Below the pieces are notes generated by a model. It ran no database searches. It was not told the origin of the DNA and saw only the letters and a program-made list of their open reading frames with translations. This document shows positions 1 to 14,039 of a stretch of DNA of 64,000 nucleotides, in pieces. A program made the translations under genes and the position numbers. Within the stretch, counting starts at the first letter, position 1. Every line of letters starts with the position of its first letter. The DNA is from Hirudinaria manillensis. Taxonomy: Eukaryota > Annelida > Clitellata > Hirudinida > Hirudinidae. The DNA is taken from positions 6,258,035 through 6,322,034 of the forward strand of contig CM067533.1 of NCBI GenBank assembly GCA_034509925.1. The letters run 5' to 3'.

Positions 1-181
1 ATTGTACATTGATTGTACATATGCTCATACATTTCCTCATGTAAAATTCTTGTTAATTTTATAACAAAACCACGTTTATGATGTTAATGAAGACTCTTAT
101 TAAGAGACAAAGAATTGAATTTGTTGTTTTTATGGTCCACGGGTGCCTTGCGTTAGTAGCAAAAACTCAGTCTATCGTCAC

Positions 182-331
182 CTGGTATCATAAGATTAAG
201 CAGACTCTCCCTGCCAATGTGGCTAATGGCAGAATAGGAATGAACCAAAGCCTCCCTTTCGACTGGCTCGGGATTGATTTTGCCTTCCTCAGCAACATCC
301 AGCAAAAATGGACTTCCTTCAAATGATAATG

Positions 332-391
<60 letters not shown>

Positions 392-3300
392 CATAAATAC
401 TCTTACAATCATGATGTAATTTCTAATTTTATTTATTATTCCTATCTATTTCAAACATGAGTTGATTTAAACTTCAAAATATTTCAATATCCTTCTAATT
501 CCAACCGATGACGTGTTCAGAAGAGAAGAGAACGGTGAGAATGTAGGTGCCAGGCTGTGCTGGAGTGAAGTGGACTTTACAAACTCCGTCCTTGTCCTCC
601 ATGCATTCCATGTCCACTTTGCTGGGTCCGTCGATACTGAGATTCAGGCCTCCAACTCCTATCAGGATGAGATCATAACAATGAAACAACATTAATGAAT
701 TAGATAATTATAAAGTAGCATAATTTACCAAGTAATCATTCATAATTCATACAAAATAGCATAATTTACCAAGTAAACACTCATCAAAAGCTCCCAATAC
801 CTCAAAAATGTTCGAAAGAAATAGACCAACTTAAAAATCATGAGAACAAACAATTACCAGCTTTCTTGTAGTCAATGAAAAATTCATTCGGTGATCCGGT
901 CTTAGGATTTTTGAGTCCGTTGCCGTAAACTCTGACGGTGTCGACGTTTGAACATTGGCTCGAGGAAATAAACTTTTTAATAGGAGATCCTCTGATCAAA
1001 GAGCCATTTTTGAACAGCTCAAACGAATAGTTGCCGGGTTCCTTGGCATCGAAAATGACTCCTGATAAGAAATTTAATCAAATTAAAATAAATTAAATTA
1101 AATTCATGAAACATATTGCAAAATATTTTACATGGTTAAATCCCAAATTGCTGCTGCAATCATAATTATATAAGACGAATTAACATCTATAATTTAATAA
1201 TAGGATAATATTATGCAAATTCTACTAGCCCAGCTTATGCCCTTCCAGTATTCTTAGCATGGCAGTGTTGCTAGAACCCGAGGGGGTGTGAACGACGCAA
1301 GTCATCCTTGGAAGATCACCGGCAGATGCTTCGATTCCCAGGTTCAAAGGTTCCGCATGGTTGGAGCCGATCGTCATCTGTGCCAGGGTTAAGTCCTTAA
1401 CTGTTGGAGATGAATTATGAATTACAAATTGCATTGGTGATTTCATCCTCTGAATTCTTTTTTTCCAAATATTAAAATAATTTCCCCTTATAATTATTTA
1501 TGCTAATAAATATTTACTACTCTTGTAGATATGTGTCCAGGCTGGTTGTAAGTAATAATAATAATAATAATAATAATAATTTAATATGAATTTTATTATG
1601 TGACATAAAATTCTATCTTCATTATAATTGCAAATATTTTATATTTTACAACATTTCACAACAAGTTTGTTAACATACACAGAGGAAGTATTTTTGGAGT
1701 GAATGGTGACCCCTTGATATGTTGATGAGAGTGAAGTATTGATAGAACATAATCTCCTGGCACTGTTGGCTTATAATAAACATTTACTGAATCATTTCCA
1801 GCATCTTCCAGGTCTATGTGCACTTTTGATGGACCCTCTATTGATATTGCCATGTCACCTGGTGAAGATAATAAAAACTTTGTGACCAGTTCTTAACCAC
1901 TCTAACTTCCCTATTCTAGACAACATGCCATCTCAAAGTTTAACCATGACCTATGATCTAATGAGTCAAAATCATCTATATCATTTTAACCATTTTCTCA
2001 AGCTCTGACTTGCAACCATAAACTTAATAGGTATGATAATTTAGTAATTGCTGGTATTATAGAATTATTACTACACCCTACTATAACAATGAATGTAAAA
2101 ACAAAAAAAAATAATAAAACAAGACTTTCCACATTTATGCTGAAAAGTGTAACTCACTGAAATCAGAGTCACAGAAGGCAACATTAAAACTGCTCATCGA
2201 GTTGCAGATCCCAGTGGTGAGGCCCGGTCCAGTGGCCTTTATTTTCCCAGCCATGCTGGAAGGATCCACCTGGAAAATGAGGGGTGAATAGCCCTCTACC
2301 GGGCTGCCGTTGCACAAGACGTTCAGTAAGTGTTGACCTCCTTGACTGGGGAGATATTTGACGGTGACGGTGCCATCAGGATTGTTCAGCACTTCGGGTA
2401 CCTCTAAGGTGCCATTTGGAGTTGTTACTTCAGCTGTTGACATGTGATTAGAAAATTGGTGATAATCTCATTATACATGTGAACAACATATTTATCTTAA
2501 AGATATTTATTCTTATATAGATAATTTTTGCTTGTTTTATTTAATTCAGTAAAAATAATTTCAAATAATAATCCTTTCACCTTTCATGAAGCCAAACACA
2601 GATCCAATGGGAACATTAAAGAAGAAATGCCTGAATGCAGTTCCATTTAAGGCATCCAAGCTGTCAAAGCCATTTGTAAAAGCCTGAGATTTTGACTTTA
2701 TCTAAATTAGAAATATTCTTCTGGTTAACAACATAAAAATATTCATGCAACTGTAAAAACATTGTAACCTCATCCTCCCACTCTTCATAGATTTGTCTTG
2801 GTACTGCCTTAACACAAGCAATTCATGATGATTAGTTATTTTTTGTTAATTATCATTTGGGGAAATATTCAATAACAACAATAATCATAAAAAAAATGAA
2901 ACAATAATTCAATATTATATCTTATGACCACATAATACAATATAATATGAAACAATACATCATCTTAAAGACACCAAAAACATACTCACCTCTTGCTGGA
3001 AGCTTCCACCTGGCACCTCCCTCCCACCAAACAGTATCCTGATGTTGTACGTCCCCACTTCGCTCGGAAGGTAAACAACTTCGGATCCCTCTCCGTCCTC
3101 GGACACCTGGACTTGGACTTTCCCGAGTTTGTCGCCGTCCACGGTGCACTTGAACCTGCCGACCCCCGCTTCGGCACTTGAGAGGCGAATCCTGACTTCT
3201 CTGCCGACAAGCACCTTTGAATCATTGCCACCTGGGTGGGCATTATGAATTTCTTAGGAATGCTTGATTTAGGATTGAGGAGAAGACTGATTAAATAATT

Positions 3301-6300
3301 GTAAATTTACACTTTCTGAAAATAAACAGCTAGAATTAAGAATAATGAAAAGTTATTCAAAAGAACTTAAATATATTATATGTTAATGCCTTTAGGCTCA
3401 GAAAAGTCGAGAATTCTAAATCGCATTTTGCATGATTAGCTTTTCTTCCAAGCTTTCATTTGAGCCATGATATCACCCCAACCCACCCAATATTCTGACT
3501 TTGGAGGCTTCACCAGATGGCACAACAGCCACCCTGACTGGGGAGGCAGAAACTTCGTCACCCCCGTAAAAAATCCTCGTCAGGCAATGTCCAACATCTT
3601 CGGGCTGAAACTTCACTTTAAAAATTCCATTCCCTTCTTTTGCGATGTCATGCCTTATAGAACAGCCCAAGTGATCCTTAAAATGTAAACATCGATTGTT
3701 GACAAAAAGAAAAAAATTGTTTGAGCATATTAAACTGAAAATGTTTTTACATCCATGTTTTCAGTTTTTATTTATTTATTATTTATTTCTTAAGTACAAA
3801 AAATTAATCCTACTAAAACTTCCACCTCAATTTTCACCACCAACTCAGCATCTCCAGCCTCCGAAGTGTCCACCTGGAACGACGTTTCCATGGAAGCAGG
3901 TACGTTTCCACTGACACCAGCTCCACTGATGACAACTTTTGAAGCATCAAAACTTGGATGAACTTGAACTTTACTGAAAGATTTGAAAGAAAAAAAAATT
4001 CTTGAGGATTTCATTTATTTAACAAGAAAATTTTTTTTAAATCCTTATTTTCCCTGGATATTACTTACAAAAACTTGTGAAAATGAGTAAAGAAAAGTGT
4101 TGATAACTGATTCTTTAGGTCCACATTTTAAATTTTAGGTTTAAGCGTGAATCCATTCAAATAACTCAATCTTGAATTTCCTTTGCTTTTGTGTGGCAAG
4201 TTGAATGTTAATGAACAATGGAGAAACACCACTTAATATACAGTCTGTCCAATAAAGATTGGTAAAATTGATTTTTTTTATGATAACTCACGTTATATTT
4301 CACAAAAATTACTCAAATTTTAGAATGTTATGTAAATAGTGTTTATAAATGTGAAATGCCTATCATTATTTGGCAGACTGTATTAATAAAGAATACATTA
4401 AAATGTTCTGTTTAGTTTTAATTACGTTTTTATTTTAATTCAATCCAAAATTATTCTTTAATTCAATAATAATGGATAATAACATTTCATACAATTAATA
4501 CAAACCTGGTTTTCACCTTTTCACCACCAAACCAAACTTCAATTGAATACAATCCTTCGCTGAGAGGCAAAAAGCAGATGTCATGAATCCCATCACCATC
4601 TGAAACCACTGCCAGTTCTTTTGAACCTCCTTATAATACAATTCAAGAATACTTAATAGAAATTTTGTGCCCAAGTCAGACCCTTTTAAAAGAAATCCAA
4701 GCTTTACCGTGAGGATCAGAAGCGAGGACTTTCAAATCCGAATGACCGGCAAGTCTTGTGTCAATCTTAAACTTTGACTCGTGACCTTTCTTGGCAACAA
4801 TCCTTTCCAGGTCATCGAATCTTATTTTCGACGGATTGATGTCATCTTTTATCTCCACTTTAAAAGGACTTTCTGGATTTGATAAAACATTGAGTATGTT
4901 ACATGTATTGTATTATATTTTAAGATGGAATATCAATAATAAATTGATGTGATTAACTGCTAAAACTCAGTTTAACTACTTTAAGATGTATTTAGTGATG
5001 TGATGTGATATATATTAAATCATGTAAAAATGAAGTTCTTTAATATGATGTTTCTTAGAATGGATTTAAGATTTTCCAAAACTCACTTTTTAAATTCAAA
5101 TTACCTGGAATGTGGCACTCCCCAAATAGCACAGATACTTCATAGAGACCCCTCACTACAGGGAGATATTCAACCCTGTACTTTCCATCTCCATTGTCTC
5201 TGCATGTCACCCTGGCATCTCTTGGTCCATTGACTGAGACTTTCAAATCACCTGTTCCAGCACCTTTTGTAAAAACTTCAAATGCTTGAAGATTGTTGCT
5301 GATGCCTGACTTTACACCTTCAATGGATCGTAGTAACACTCGTTTCTAACTGTTTTGTTTGTTCATTTTATTTATATTAAAATCTTATATTAATAAAATT
5401 AAATTCCAGATTAACAGCAAAACAGTCTAGCATTTCTATAATGTCTCAAAGATTACCCCAATGAAAATCTTTCTGCTACGTATTTGTAAAAGAAATGCAG
5501 TTTAAAATCTGAGAGCCCTCTAAAACAAAAAACAGCCAATCGATCATAAACTCAAAGACAAACCATAAACTTTGACCCGAGAGGGGTCGCATCCGGACTT
5601 CCCGAAGATGACTCTGGGAGTGTTGGTGAGAGGTATTTCATTGCAGAGAATCACCATTGCATGGGGACCTAAATGTCATTAATTGAATTATTATTATTTA
5701 TTATTATTTATTAATTTGTAATCATTTCACCTATTGAATGTATTAACTTGTGTTTCAGAAATAAGCAGGTGCAAAGGCTATTTATTTTAATGTACAGAAT
5801 GAACCACACAGATGCTCAACATGTTAAACAAATAAGCATGTGTCACATCACTTGTTGCAATAATACAATTAATAACAAAGTCTTGTTTTTCCGTCTGTAT
5901 TAGTTAAAACAGAAAAAAGCACATAGTAAAGTTATTAAATATAATAATAATAATAATAATTTTAATAATAATAATAATGATGATTATTATGGCATAATAA
6001 TAATAATATCTGTGATTAACAATATTAACCAAAAACTATCCATAACTGAAGTTTTCTTAATTTAAATCTCAGAACCCATAGCTACTACCTTCCTCGTGCA
6101 TGGTTAGGATGCCACTGTAAGTTCCATCGCGGTTGTTACGGAGAGGAATGTCCACCTCTTTTCCCGAAGGAGTCGTTGCTTTCGCCTCCATGCTTTCAAT
6201 TCCGTTGACGTTCTTTGCATCTATCAAGAACTCCATCGGAGAATCGAGGAAGTTCTCTGGCATTAAAGTGATTTAAATTAATAATGATAATATTAAAGTT

Positions 6301-9300
6301 ATTATTAAAAGTGGTCCTTAACCTAGTGAAGCATGAACAAAGTCATGCTTTGTGACTTTAAACATCATTAATTCAATCTGATTAAGCTGCATGTTTAAAT
6401 AACAGAAACAATCAGTGAATTATCAACAAAAAATAGTCAAAGCATAAGACAGATGGTCAACTCAAAATCAGCATAACTGTACTAGATAATCAAGTATTGA
6501 CTTGAAAAAGAAGGAAGCTAAAAATAACGTCCACGACATTTGTCAATACCAGTTATTGACTTACAACAATTAGCATTTACAACGTAAAGTATAATCTAAC
6601 GATTTTCAAGACCCCGGAGATGAATCTTGGTGACATCAACAGATGGCTTCACTACGATGGTGAACGGACTCGAAGGAATCTCTCGATCGGCAAAGTAAAC
6701 TTTCCCTTCGATGAGACCCGCGCGGGTCGGCTTGAAGTTGACCCTGAAGGAACTCGTTCCGTATTCTTCCGTTTCCATGGGAACGTCCGCTCCTCGATCG
6801 TCGCTCAACATTATGGCTACATCACCTGTGTCATAACATGTAGGTGGGTTTTTTTTTTTATAGTCATTTGGGAATTCTGAGGAGTCAAGAATCCATGTAA
6901 CTATGTGCTGTATAGATGTATGGCCATAAATATACTTAGTTTTTGTTAATGCGAGTGTCTCCATTTTGCTATGATGGAAATGTTGTCATACTGATAGCCT
7001 GAGTTTTTAGTAATAATTTTTTTAATAATATTAGTAGTTTCCCATAAATGAAGATAGTTCTATACTAGAGGCAATTTATAATTAAACTATCTCTAGATCT
7101 CTGATTATAATCACTAAACAAACAACTCTACAAGTGAGCAATTAAACTCTGATTTATTAGAAGGCCAAAATCCAACCTGGGCCAGCCTTGGAACAATCCA
7201 CGAGCAAATAAGTAGCCTCAGAAGTAAAGACATTGTTTTCCAAGGCAGGACCTTTGAGAAGAACCTTACTTGGATCTGAAGGATCGCTAACAGTGAACTG
7301 AAATCATCATTAAACACTGGTTAAGGTCTAAGTCATTTATTGTATAAACATATAACATAAAAATCCTATTTTAAATATGATGAAAGAAATTATTTGAAAA
7401 GGATTATATGAAAGGATTGATTTAAGTTAAATGTATATAATACAGAACTTGTTATAATCAATTTAATTATTATAATTATTATAATATATTAATATAATTA
7501 TTTAATATAAAATTAAAGTATAATTTTATTATTGCATCCATTGTTCATCCCCAATGAGAATTATATAAAATATACTATATACCCAAACACTTCAAACCTT
7601 AAAAGGACTTCCAGGTACCATAATTCCACCATAAGACACAAGGAGACAATGCCTGACTGCCTCTTTGGGTATGACTTCAAATTCTGAGACAAAATGATTT
7701 TCATTCGGTGCTGTTATCTCCAGCTATTTCTCTTCTTCATCTTCACAGATTATTTAAAGCCATCTTTTTTGTTTCTTTTAAAATTAAATTTGAAATTCTA
7801 ACTTCTTATTTCGTTCCTATTTTCGAGTGCAAGAATCCCGACGGGATCTCCCCTAGAATCCCTGACGGAAGTTTCCAGAACGGCTCTGCCGGCACCTTTC
7901 AAGTCGATCTCAAAATGAGATGGAACTCCGATGGTTAAGACTTCGCCTCTCGTCATAGGACCCGCTACTTTCACCTGCAATTTAAATCATGTTTTATTAA
8001 AAAAAAATCTTAAATGTTAAATGGTTTTATGACAACAATAACAATAATATTAATAATAACAATAATGACAAAAACAACAACAACAATATTTAGAAATGGA
8101 AAAAGAGGAATGAAAGTTCTAGTGGCATGATAAAGACCTACAATGTCTGAGATATTTTTTTTTATAAATAATTGTGCTCATATTTTTATATATTTTGAAA
8201 CAAAATCAAGAAATATAATATTCAATTTGAAATAATTTACTACTTAAAGTTTAAAACACTCCCATAAAACCTTTGATGGATCGAAGAATTCCAAGGGTGG
8301 TTCAGTTATGGTGGCAATGAAAGGTGAGTCTATGATGTCCTCATCATTGCAGAGAATGTGAACTGCATACTCCCCGGAGTGGATTGGGTGGTAAGTGATG
8401 AGGGCTGATCCATCCTCATTGTCCAGGCAATCTATTTCAGCCTTTGAGGGACCCTCAATCGAGAATGCTGGATGCAAAATCCAAAATTCCATTATTTAAA
8501 CAGATTAAGCAAACAAAGCTTTAAATTGTAATGTGAGTATTGTAATGGCCATTTTAAATATTCATTTGTGATAACTTTAAAATGGAATTGAGTAAATAAC
8601 AAGTCATTGCTACATTTAAAAAAATCTAACCAAATCAAAATACCATTGGCTCAAAGAATTGTGTGGGCTTGTAGCATTTTACAACAAATACAGTTAAAAT
8701 GTTGAAGAGCCCTTAAAAGACACCCAAGATTGTGTAAACAGGCTATGCAAACATGTCCACCCACAGATAGAGACAAGTCTCGTGTTTAATTAAGCCCTAT
8801 GTTTGATTAAGTCCATTAGTTTTTCAAAAAGTGAGTGCAGGGTTTATAACTGCTTTCTCTGCCTTCCTAAATGAATGCCAAACACTTTGATTAAACCCTA
8901 ATCAAATAAACATGTGGGAAGGACTGAATTGCCTTATTAAATAAATATTTATTGAAATCCAAATCAATGATATGTAAACATTTTAGATAAATCAGGTATT
9001 AATCTAGCTAATATACTTCTAATTAGATGCAAGTCTTGTTGAGCAAAAATGTTAAAGTCTTGCAATAAAGGAAAGTTCCCTTCATATAAAATAAAATACA
9101 TTAACAGTTTTGAAACAAAAACTTCTACAAGCACACTAGCAAAATTTTGCATCCATTTTCTTAGGTGTCCAAACACTCAAACATTCATCCAACCAAGATA
9201 CTTCAGTTAGAAAATAAAAAAAACTCATATTTTATCAGGTGAATCAGGTAACATCTGAAGGCATTACAAAGATGCAATATATAAGTCAAACACTATTTTT

Positions 9301-12300
9301 AAACCTCATGCAATGAATCATCCACTATACAGAAAAAAAATAATAAATTAAAATAAATACTCTTTCAAGTTCATATCAAAGCTTGTTCCAAGAACAAAGA
9401 ATGTGCTAACCCAGAGAACCACTATCTCCATTGGTTTCAAGGCAAAAGGATGCAGGATACCCAACAAATCCACTACTCAGTCCAGGCCCAAAAGCCTTCA
9501 CAGAACAAGAGGTGGCCTCCTTGACCTCCACGACGTAAGGACTTTTACCGACATGTTTGTCCCTGGAAGTCACTGAAATGCTATAAATGCTTGGCTTCAA
9601 AGGGAGGTATTCACAGACGTGCTCTGTTTCCGATATCTGAAAGACATCACCAACTTATCCTTGATTACTTTGATTAATCATTATTACTAGTAACAGTTAA
9701 TTAGATAAAAGTCTTGTGACTTAAAGAGATTTAAGCAAAATGAAGGGTTGAACAAAATGAAATGCATAATTAAGCCACATGAATAATTAGGTCCAAGTAA
9801 AGATTCAAACCCTCTTAAGACTGAACATCTGCTTTGTTCCGTTACCATCCGTTATTTCAACATTCGGGTCACAATTCACATCGGGGGTCAGAATTTTGAA
9901 CTGAACTCGACTTCCAACCCTTAGTCCGGTCCTTTGGATGCCCCTGCCATTCACAGACCACTTGGAAACATCAGCATCTGGAAGATCAACATTTCATTCT
10001 GCAATTCTGAGAAGCCATTAAACTCTTACAATGTCAATTGTAGATCATCAAAAAGGGGTGGGAAATGGATTAAAAAGCTGCCAAAGAATCTGAATAACAA
10101 ATGTTAAAAAAATTAGAATTACTTGGAGCAATGCCAACTGAAAATGGAACTTTTGAGATGGTATGACCAGCATATTTTATATCCACTGAATGAATTCCTT
10201 CAATCAAAGGAATGTAACTGACAAGCAACTCCTCATCTGAAATCCTCACTATTGTTGCTTTAACTGAATCCTGGTTGCCATTTGGATCAGTTATGGCAAC
10301 CTTTATGTCGTCTGGCTTTATATCTACAGAAGCATTCAACCATTAGCTCGTTCATTACATCAACTGTTCAAATCCAATCCAGGTTCACAAGTCAATCAAC
10401 TAATAACCCTTTAATGGATCCATTAATGTATTTATTCAAGATCATGATAATAATAATTAATAATAACAAATTAACTGCAAATACAACAACTACAAGGACC
10501 AACGTTTGGCTTGGATGGTGAAAGATGTTTCAATATTTGACAGATTTCCAGCCTTCTGGAGTCCTAGACCACTGGCAGTAATCCTTGCAACTCTCTCAAC
10601 TTCTCCAGCAACTTCAACTGGAAATGGACTTTTGGGAATTTCAAGGCCAGCATAGAAAACTTTTATCTGATGCATTCCTTCTTGCTCTGGCACGTAACTG
10701 CACGTGTAAGATGCATATTTGTCGTTGTTGAAAACGGCATCAACCTGAATGTTATGACATTGGCTTCAGTTTTTTGGGGGGACAAGTGAATTCTCAATAT
10801 CTAGTTTAAATTCATTGTCAGCACTCATAACAGCAACAGTAGCAATAGTAATAGATTATATTAAAATTATATTAAATTAAGTTGTTAAATTGTTAGAAAT
10901 AATAATATTTAACTACTATCATTATCATTATCATTATTATTATTATCATTATCATTATTATTACAAGCTGACCTGTTTCCTATTCATTCCAGGATCAACC
11001 AATTCAACAAATAAATTTCCCTCTCCTGCATGGAATGTCTCCACAGTGAACTCTGCCTGCTCACCGACTTTAATACCCTTGTTTTTCAGTCCTGTGCATC
11101 AAAATTTAAAACGAAAGAAATATTATAAAATGCTTAAACCACACAGCGAATAATAATAATAATTTCCAATAATCACAACAAACCGAATACTCTGATTCTC
11201 GAACGATTGGTTCTGGGTTTAAGAGGAGCGCCGGGTTTTAGCTTGGCATTTGGGAATTGGGACAAATAAGTCATGATACTCATCTCATCGACTCTGGGGT
11301 TGCACATCTCCTCAGGTTTGATTAGCTTGAGGTTTGCATTAATAATTAATCAGATGTTTTATAGATGTTTATTGGTAAGATAATTTAACAATTATTATAG
11401 TTGTGTAGAAGCACACATTGATATTGTGAGCTGTATATATAATTGTGTATCTCATAAATAATAATAACTAACATATGCATATAATCTTTCAAATTATAAT
11501 ACAATCATGCAAAAGCAAGACAATTAAATTCGATCGTTGTCATTAAAAAAAACTTAATAGAATTTAAATAGAATCGTTAAGATTAAGATAATCCTAAACA
11601 TGGATTCCTAACTAAGCAATGCACATAAAATAATAATCTAAAAATAACAAAATAATCCTAAACATGAATTCCTAACCAATAAGCAATCTAATCAATAGCG
11701 TAAATAATCCAAAAATACCTGTGGAACATCCAACCAATTTTCAGCCAAAGTCATGGCTTCCCTTGAATTCTTGATAGCATCTTCTGCTTTCCAAAATTCC
11801 CAATCAGGACAAAGACCTAAGAAATTAGATCTCATAACATCATCATCAGGTTATCAATGGGAATTTTATTAAAACAAATTATTTATTATTAATATGGTTA
11901 ATAATGTAGATGCAAGTCATTGCCATTACATTTGTAATTAAACAACTGAAAATAAAAATAACATAAGAAACATAATTAATATGAACAAAACATTGAAAGC
12001 CTCCCATTAAATACTTAATTGCAATATTATCAATTATAAAATTATTACTAATTGATGGTTGCCTGGTTCAATATTCAACTCATCAATTTATTTATTTATT
12101 TATTAATATTTATTTATTTATTTATTCATTCATTCAAACCTGGTGCAACTCCATCAACAAGTGCACCGATGGCTCGGCCATTGTTCCAATCAGAAGTGAA
12201 ATTTTTTATCTCAATTTCCATGATTTTGCTTCTGATCCACTGAAGCAGTCTCTGCTTTGGACTCAAATCCTCTCTTTGTTGCCCGGTATTTGCTTCCATT

Positions 12301-12930
12301 TCCTCGTAATTACTCAACTCAAAATTTGGAGCAGAGATTGCATAATGAAGGATGAGCATCCAAACTAAACCTAATATTAACTTGGTGTTGTGATCGACAA
12401 TGTCTGAGCTGTCTGAAATTATTTGATCAAATTCACTAAATAAACATACTGAAATTAAAAATTAGAATTTTGATCAAAGTCAGGACAAATTTTTACCTAT
12501 GTTCACAATTTTAATCTTTTCACTGATTTGCAGGAATTTTAATGCCATGGTAATGTTTTCAAGTTTTTGAGTTCTCACTAATGGCTTTTTGGTGTATCTC
12601 TGGAACTTTTTACCTGAGAGAACTTCAAGCAAGGATATCAAGTTCAATCCATCTGATAAATCAGTCTCTATGTTTTCAATGTGCTTATTGACAAGCTAGA
12701 CAAAAGCAAAAAGATTACTGCCAGATGTTATCAACTATGACTTGTTAATACATTTATAAATAATAATAATAATAACAGAAATAATCCCCTACTTTTAATC
12801 TTTCATTAATCCAACGAGTGAAGGTATTTTTTTGTATGACTTTCCATTCTGCATCCTCAGCCAGTCTGTGTTTTGCTGATGATTCCGCCTCCTCTTCTGG
12901 CGTTCTCATTCCATGATGGAAAGCAGACAT
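182..12930 (-). CDS. FLN: Filamin, 5' part of gene (30 exons in window, 3' end missing)
   Basis: Filamin is an actin cross-linking and scaffold protein of the cytoplasm and cell cortex. Thirty exons joined by splice signals and matching phases give about 1,733 residues with no stop. An N-terminal actin-binding region of two calponin-homology domains is followed by 15 complete filamin-type Ig repeats and the start of a 16th. Each repeat shows the family pattern IEGPSK, DNxDGT, YxPxxxGxY and a closing GSPF-like motif. I chose the ATG at 12930 because [14 protein letters not shown] precedes the first CH domain directly and the few codons upstream have no in-frame ATG. Animal filamins run to about 2,600 residues or more, so the C-terminal repeats and dimerisation repeat should lie left of position 182. 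Almost every intron after exon 4 is phase 1. Exon coordinates are in the two block entries. Confidence 0.95.
324..389. repeat. ATA/AAT trinucleotide microsatellite
   Basis: About 22 trinucleotide units, nearly pure. On the minus strand the tract ends only a few bases before the splice acceptor of filamin exon 30, so it forms the T-rich stretch next to that acceptor. Confidence 0.95.
4241..4380. mobile_element. Mariner-like MITE in filamin intron
   Basis: A 140-bp element with terminal inverted repeats: the left end starts CAGTCTGTCCAATAAAG and the right end, read inward, starts CAGTCTGCCAAATAATG. About 18 of the first 22 bases match. TA dinucleotides at 4239-4240 and 4381-4382 fit a TA target-site duplication, as made by Tc1/mariner transposases. 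There is no coding capacity. It sits in the intron between filamin exons 20 and 21. Confidence 0.65.
5939..6009. repeat. Imperfect AAT microsatellite in filamin intron
   Basis: Runs of ATA/AAT units broken by a TGATGATTATTATGGC segment, inside the intron between filamin exons 16 and 17. Confidence 0.85.
10917..10963. repeat. ATT/ATC microsatellite in filamin intron
   Basis: Alternating TATCAT and TATTAT units. In the gene's orientation the tract starts about ten bases after the 5' splice site of filamin exon 6. Confidence 0.85.
11184..12930 (-). other. FLN: Filamin exons 1-5: actin-binding domain (CH1-CH2)
   Basis: Exons: 12793-12930, 12497-12695, 12140-12412, 11719-11816, 11184-11325. CH1 begins at about residue 17 with [18 protein letters not shown] and carries the conserved [19 protein letters not shown]. 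It continues to [15 protein letters not shown], the usual end of CH1. CH2 starts near [14 protein letters not shown], with the conserved [20 protein letters not shown], and ends with [20 protein letters not shown] at about residue 265. These are the F-actin contact modules shared by filamin, alpha-actinin and spectrin. The short linker before the first Ig repeat is as in other filamins. Confidence 0.95.
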
Positions 12931-12973
12931 GACTGCAAGCTCCACAAATTACAAGATAAGTCTAATAATCGGC

Positions 12974-12982
12974 TTTTTATAT
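12974..12982 (-). promoter_or_regulatory. Possible TATA box for filamin
   Basis: On the minus strand ATATAAAAAG lies about 45 bases upstream of the filamin ATG, and a TTTATG-containing AT stretch lies further up near 13060. The 5' leader would be very short. The sequence just before the ATG (GGAGCTTGCAG) also resembles a splice acceptor, so a non-coding first exon upstream is equally possible. Confidence 0.3.
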
Positions 12983-14039
12983 TATCTGAAATATGCTGAC
13001 TCTCTTAAAACCCCAGACCGACAACCGCGAAGAGAGCTCTCAACTTTTCCTGATTCGCATAAATACTGGTCACCGCGAATCATGAAAATCAAGGTGTGCC
13101 GGTGGGCAGAAAAAATATTTCATTCATTTTCAACCCACATGGATTGTAATTTAATGGTTTTAATTTGATTTGAATATTAGATATCAAATGCTTATAAATT
13201 GCGTAAGTCGTCTAACAGAATAGTTTGCATAACGAATTGTGTAAAGATATGCAAATATAAATTTAAAAAAAAAAGAAAATGAGCCTATTTTCGATGTAAA
13301 TGAATATTTATGAATTTTAGTCATAATTCTTACACCCAACACTTTTATTAGTGATTTCTCAAGACAACTTAATCGTTTCATAATACTCCCAAAAAAAACA
13401 TCATGTATTTGTGTATAATTCCAGTAAATTGACTATAAAGTGCTTCTTATAAAGCAGGCTCTTCAATAAAAATTTAATGGTTTATAAGCTAATTGGCAGA
13501 AAACTACAATAATTTCTGGAATTTTATGAACATAAGCAACATTCTACAACCCTATTACCAAGCACAGAACACAATGACGACCGCACAAAAACTTATAATC
13601 GATCAGAGGGCAAATATGGTTTTATGTTTAGGTATTCATGTTTTGTTGTTTTGAAAGAATTCATCCAACATGTTAATAGCAATACACTGTTGACACTAGC
13701 GAGTTAATATTTAACAGCATGCTACAGCAGTCAAGGCCAATGCCATCTTAAATTGTTTTCGGTGATGACTTGGAGCACACTGCCAACTCACAGTGACTGT
13801 AGAAAAAGTCTTCCAGTTTTGTAGAAAAAAAACTTAAGAGCGCAGGTAATCAGAGATTCAGCCACCAATAAACTGATGTCTAATGTTAAGCCAGATAAGG
13901 CTATAATGATTTAAGCTTGAAACTCGTTCATTTGAGAGCGTGGTTTCTGTGCAAGTAACCCCCATTTTCAAGCAAAAAGGTGAATGTAAATTTCGAGCAT
14001 GTTTAATACGATATTAGCAATAAGCTAATATCCGACAAC

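Larger units (their letters stand above)
182..11091 (-). other. FLN: Filamin exons 6-30: Ig-like filamin repeats 1 to 16 (last incomplete)
   Basis: Exons 6-30: 10973-11091, 10504-10744, 10123-10323, 9811-9977, 9411-9636, 8271-8467, 7803-7974, 7598-7683, 7177-7297, 6601-6825, 6089-6256, 5564-5668, 5105-5317, 4708-4872, 4506-4629, 3826-3973, 3487-3676, 2990-3231, 2581-2701, 2158-2433, 1679-1858, 1230-1400, 858-1061, 506-658, 182-316. Repeat ends recur as SPFPVEV, VPFSVGI, SPYVVEV, SPFIATI, SPFTIVV, SPVRVAV, SPFTPKI, SPIKKFI and SPFLLDV. The exon 7 to 8 junction (donor at 10503) and the exon 27 donor are the least certain. The latter needs a GC donor to keep frame. Exon 22 ends at the GT that gives phase 1, because the next GT breaks the frame. 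Positions 1-181 look like intron. Confidence 0.88.

Noticed and set aside
188-412. Minus ORF with a run of tyrosines
   Set aside because: The Tyr run is translation of the microsatellite. The real filamin exon here is 182-316 in another frame.
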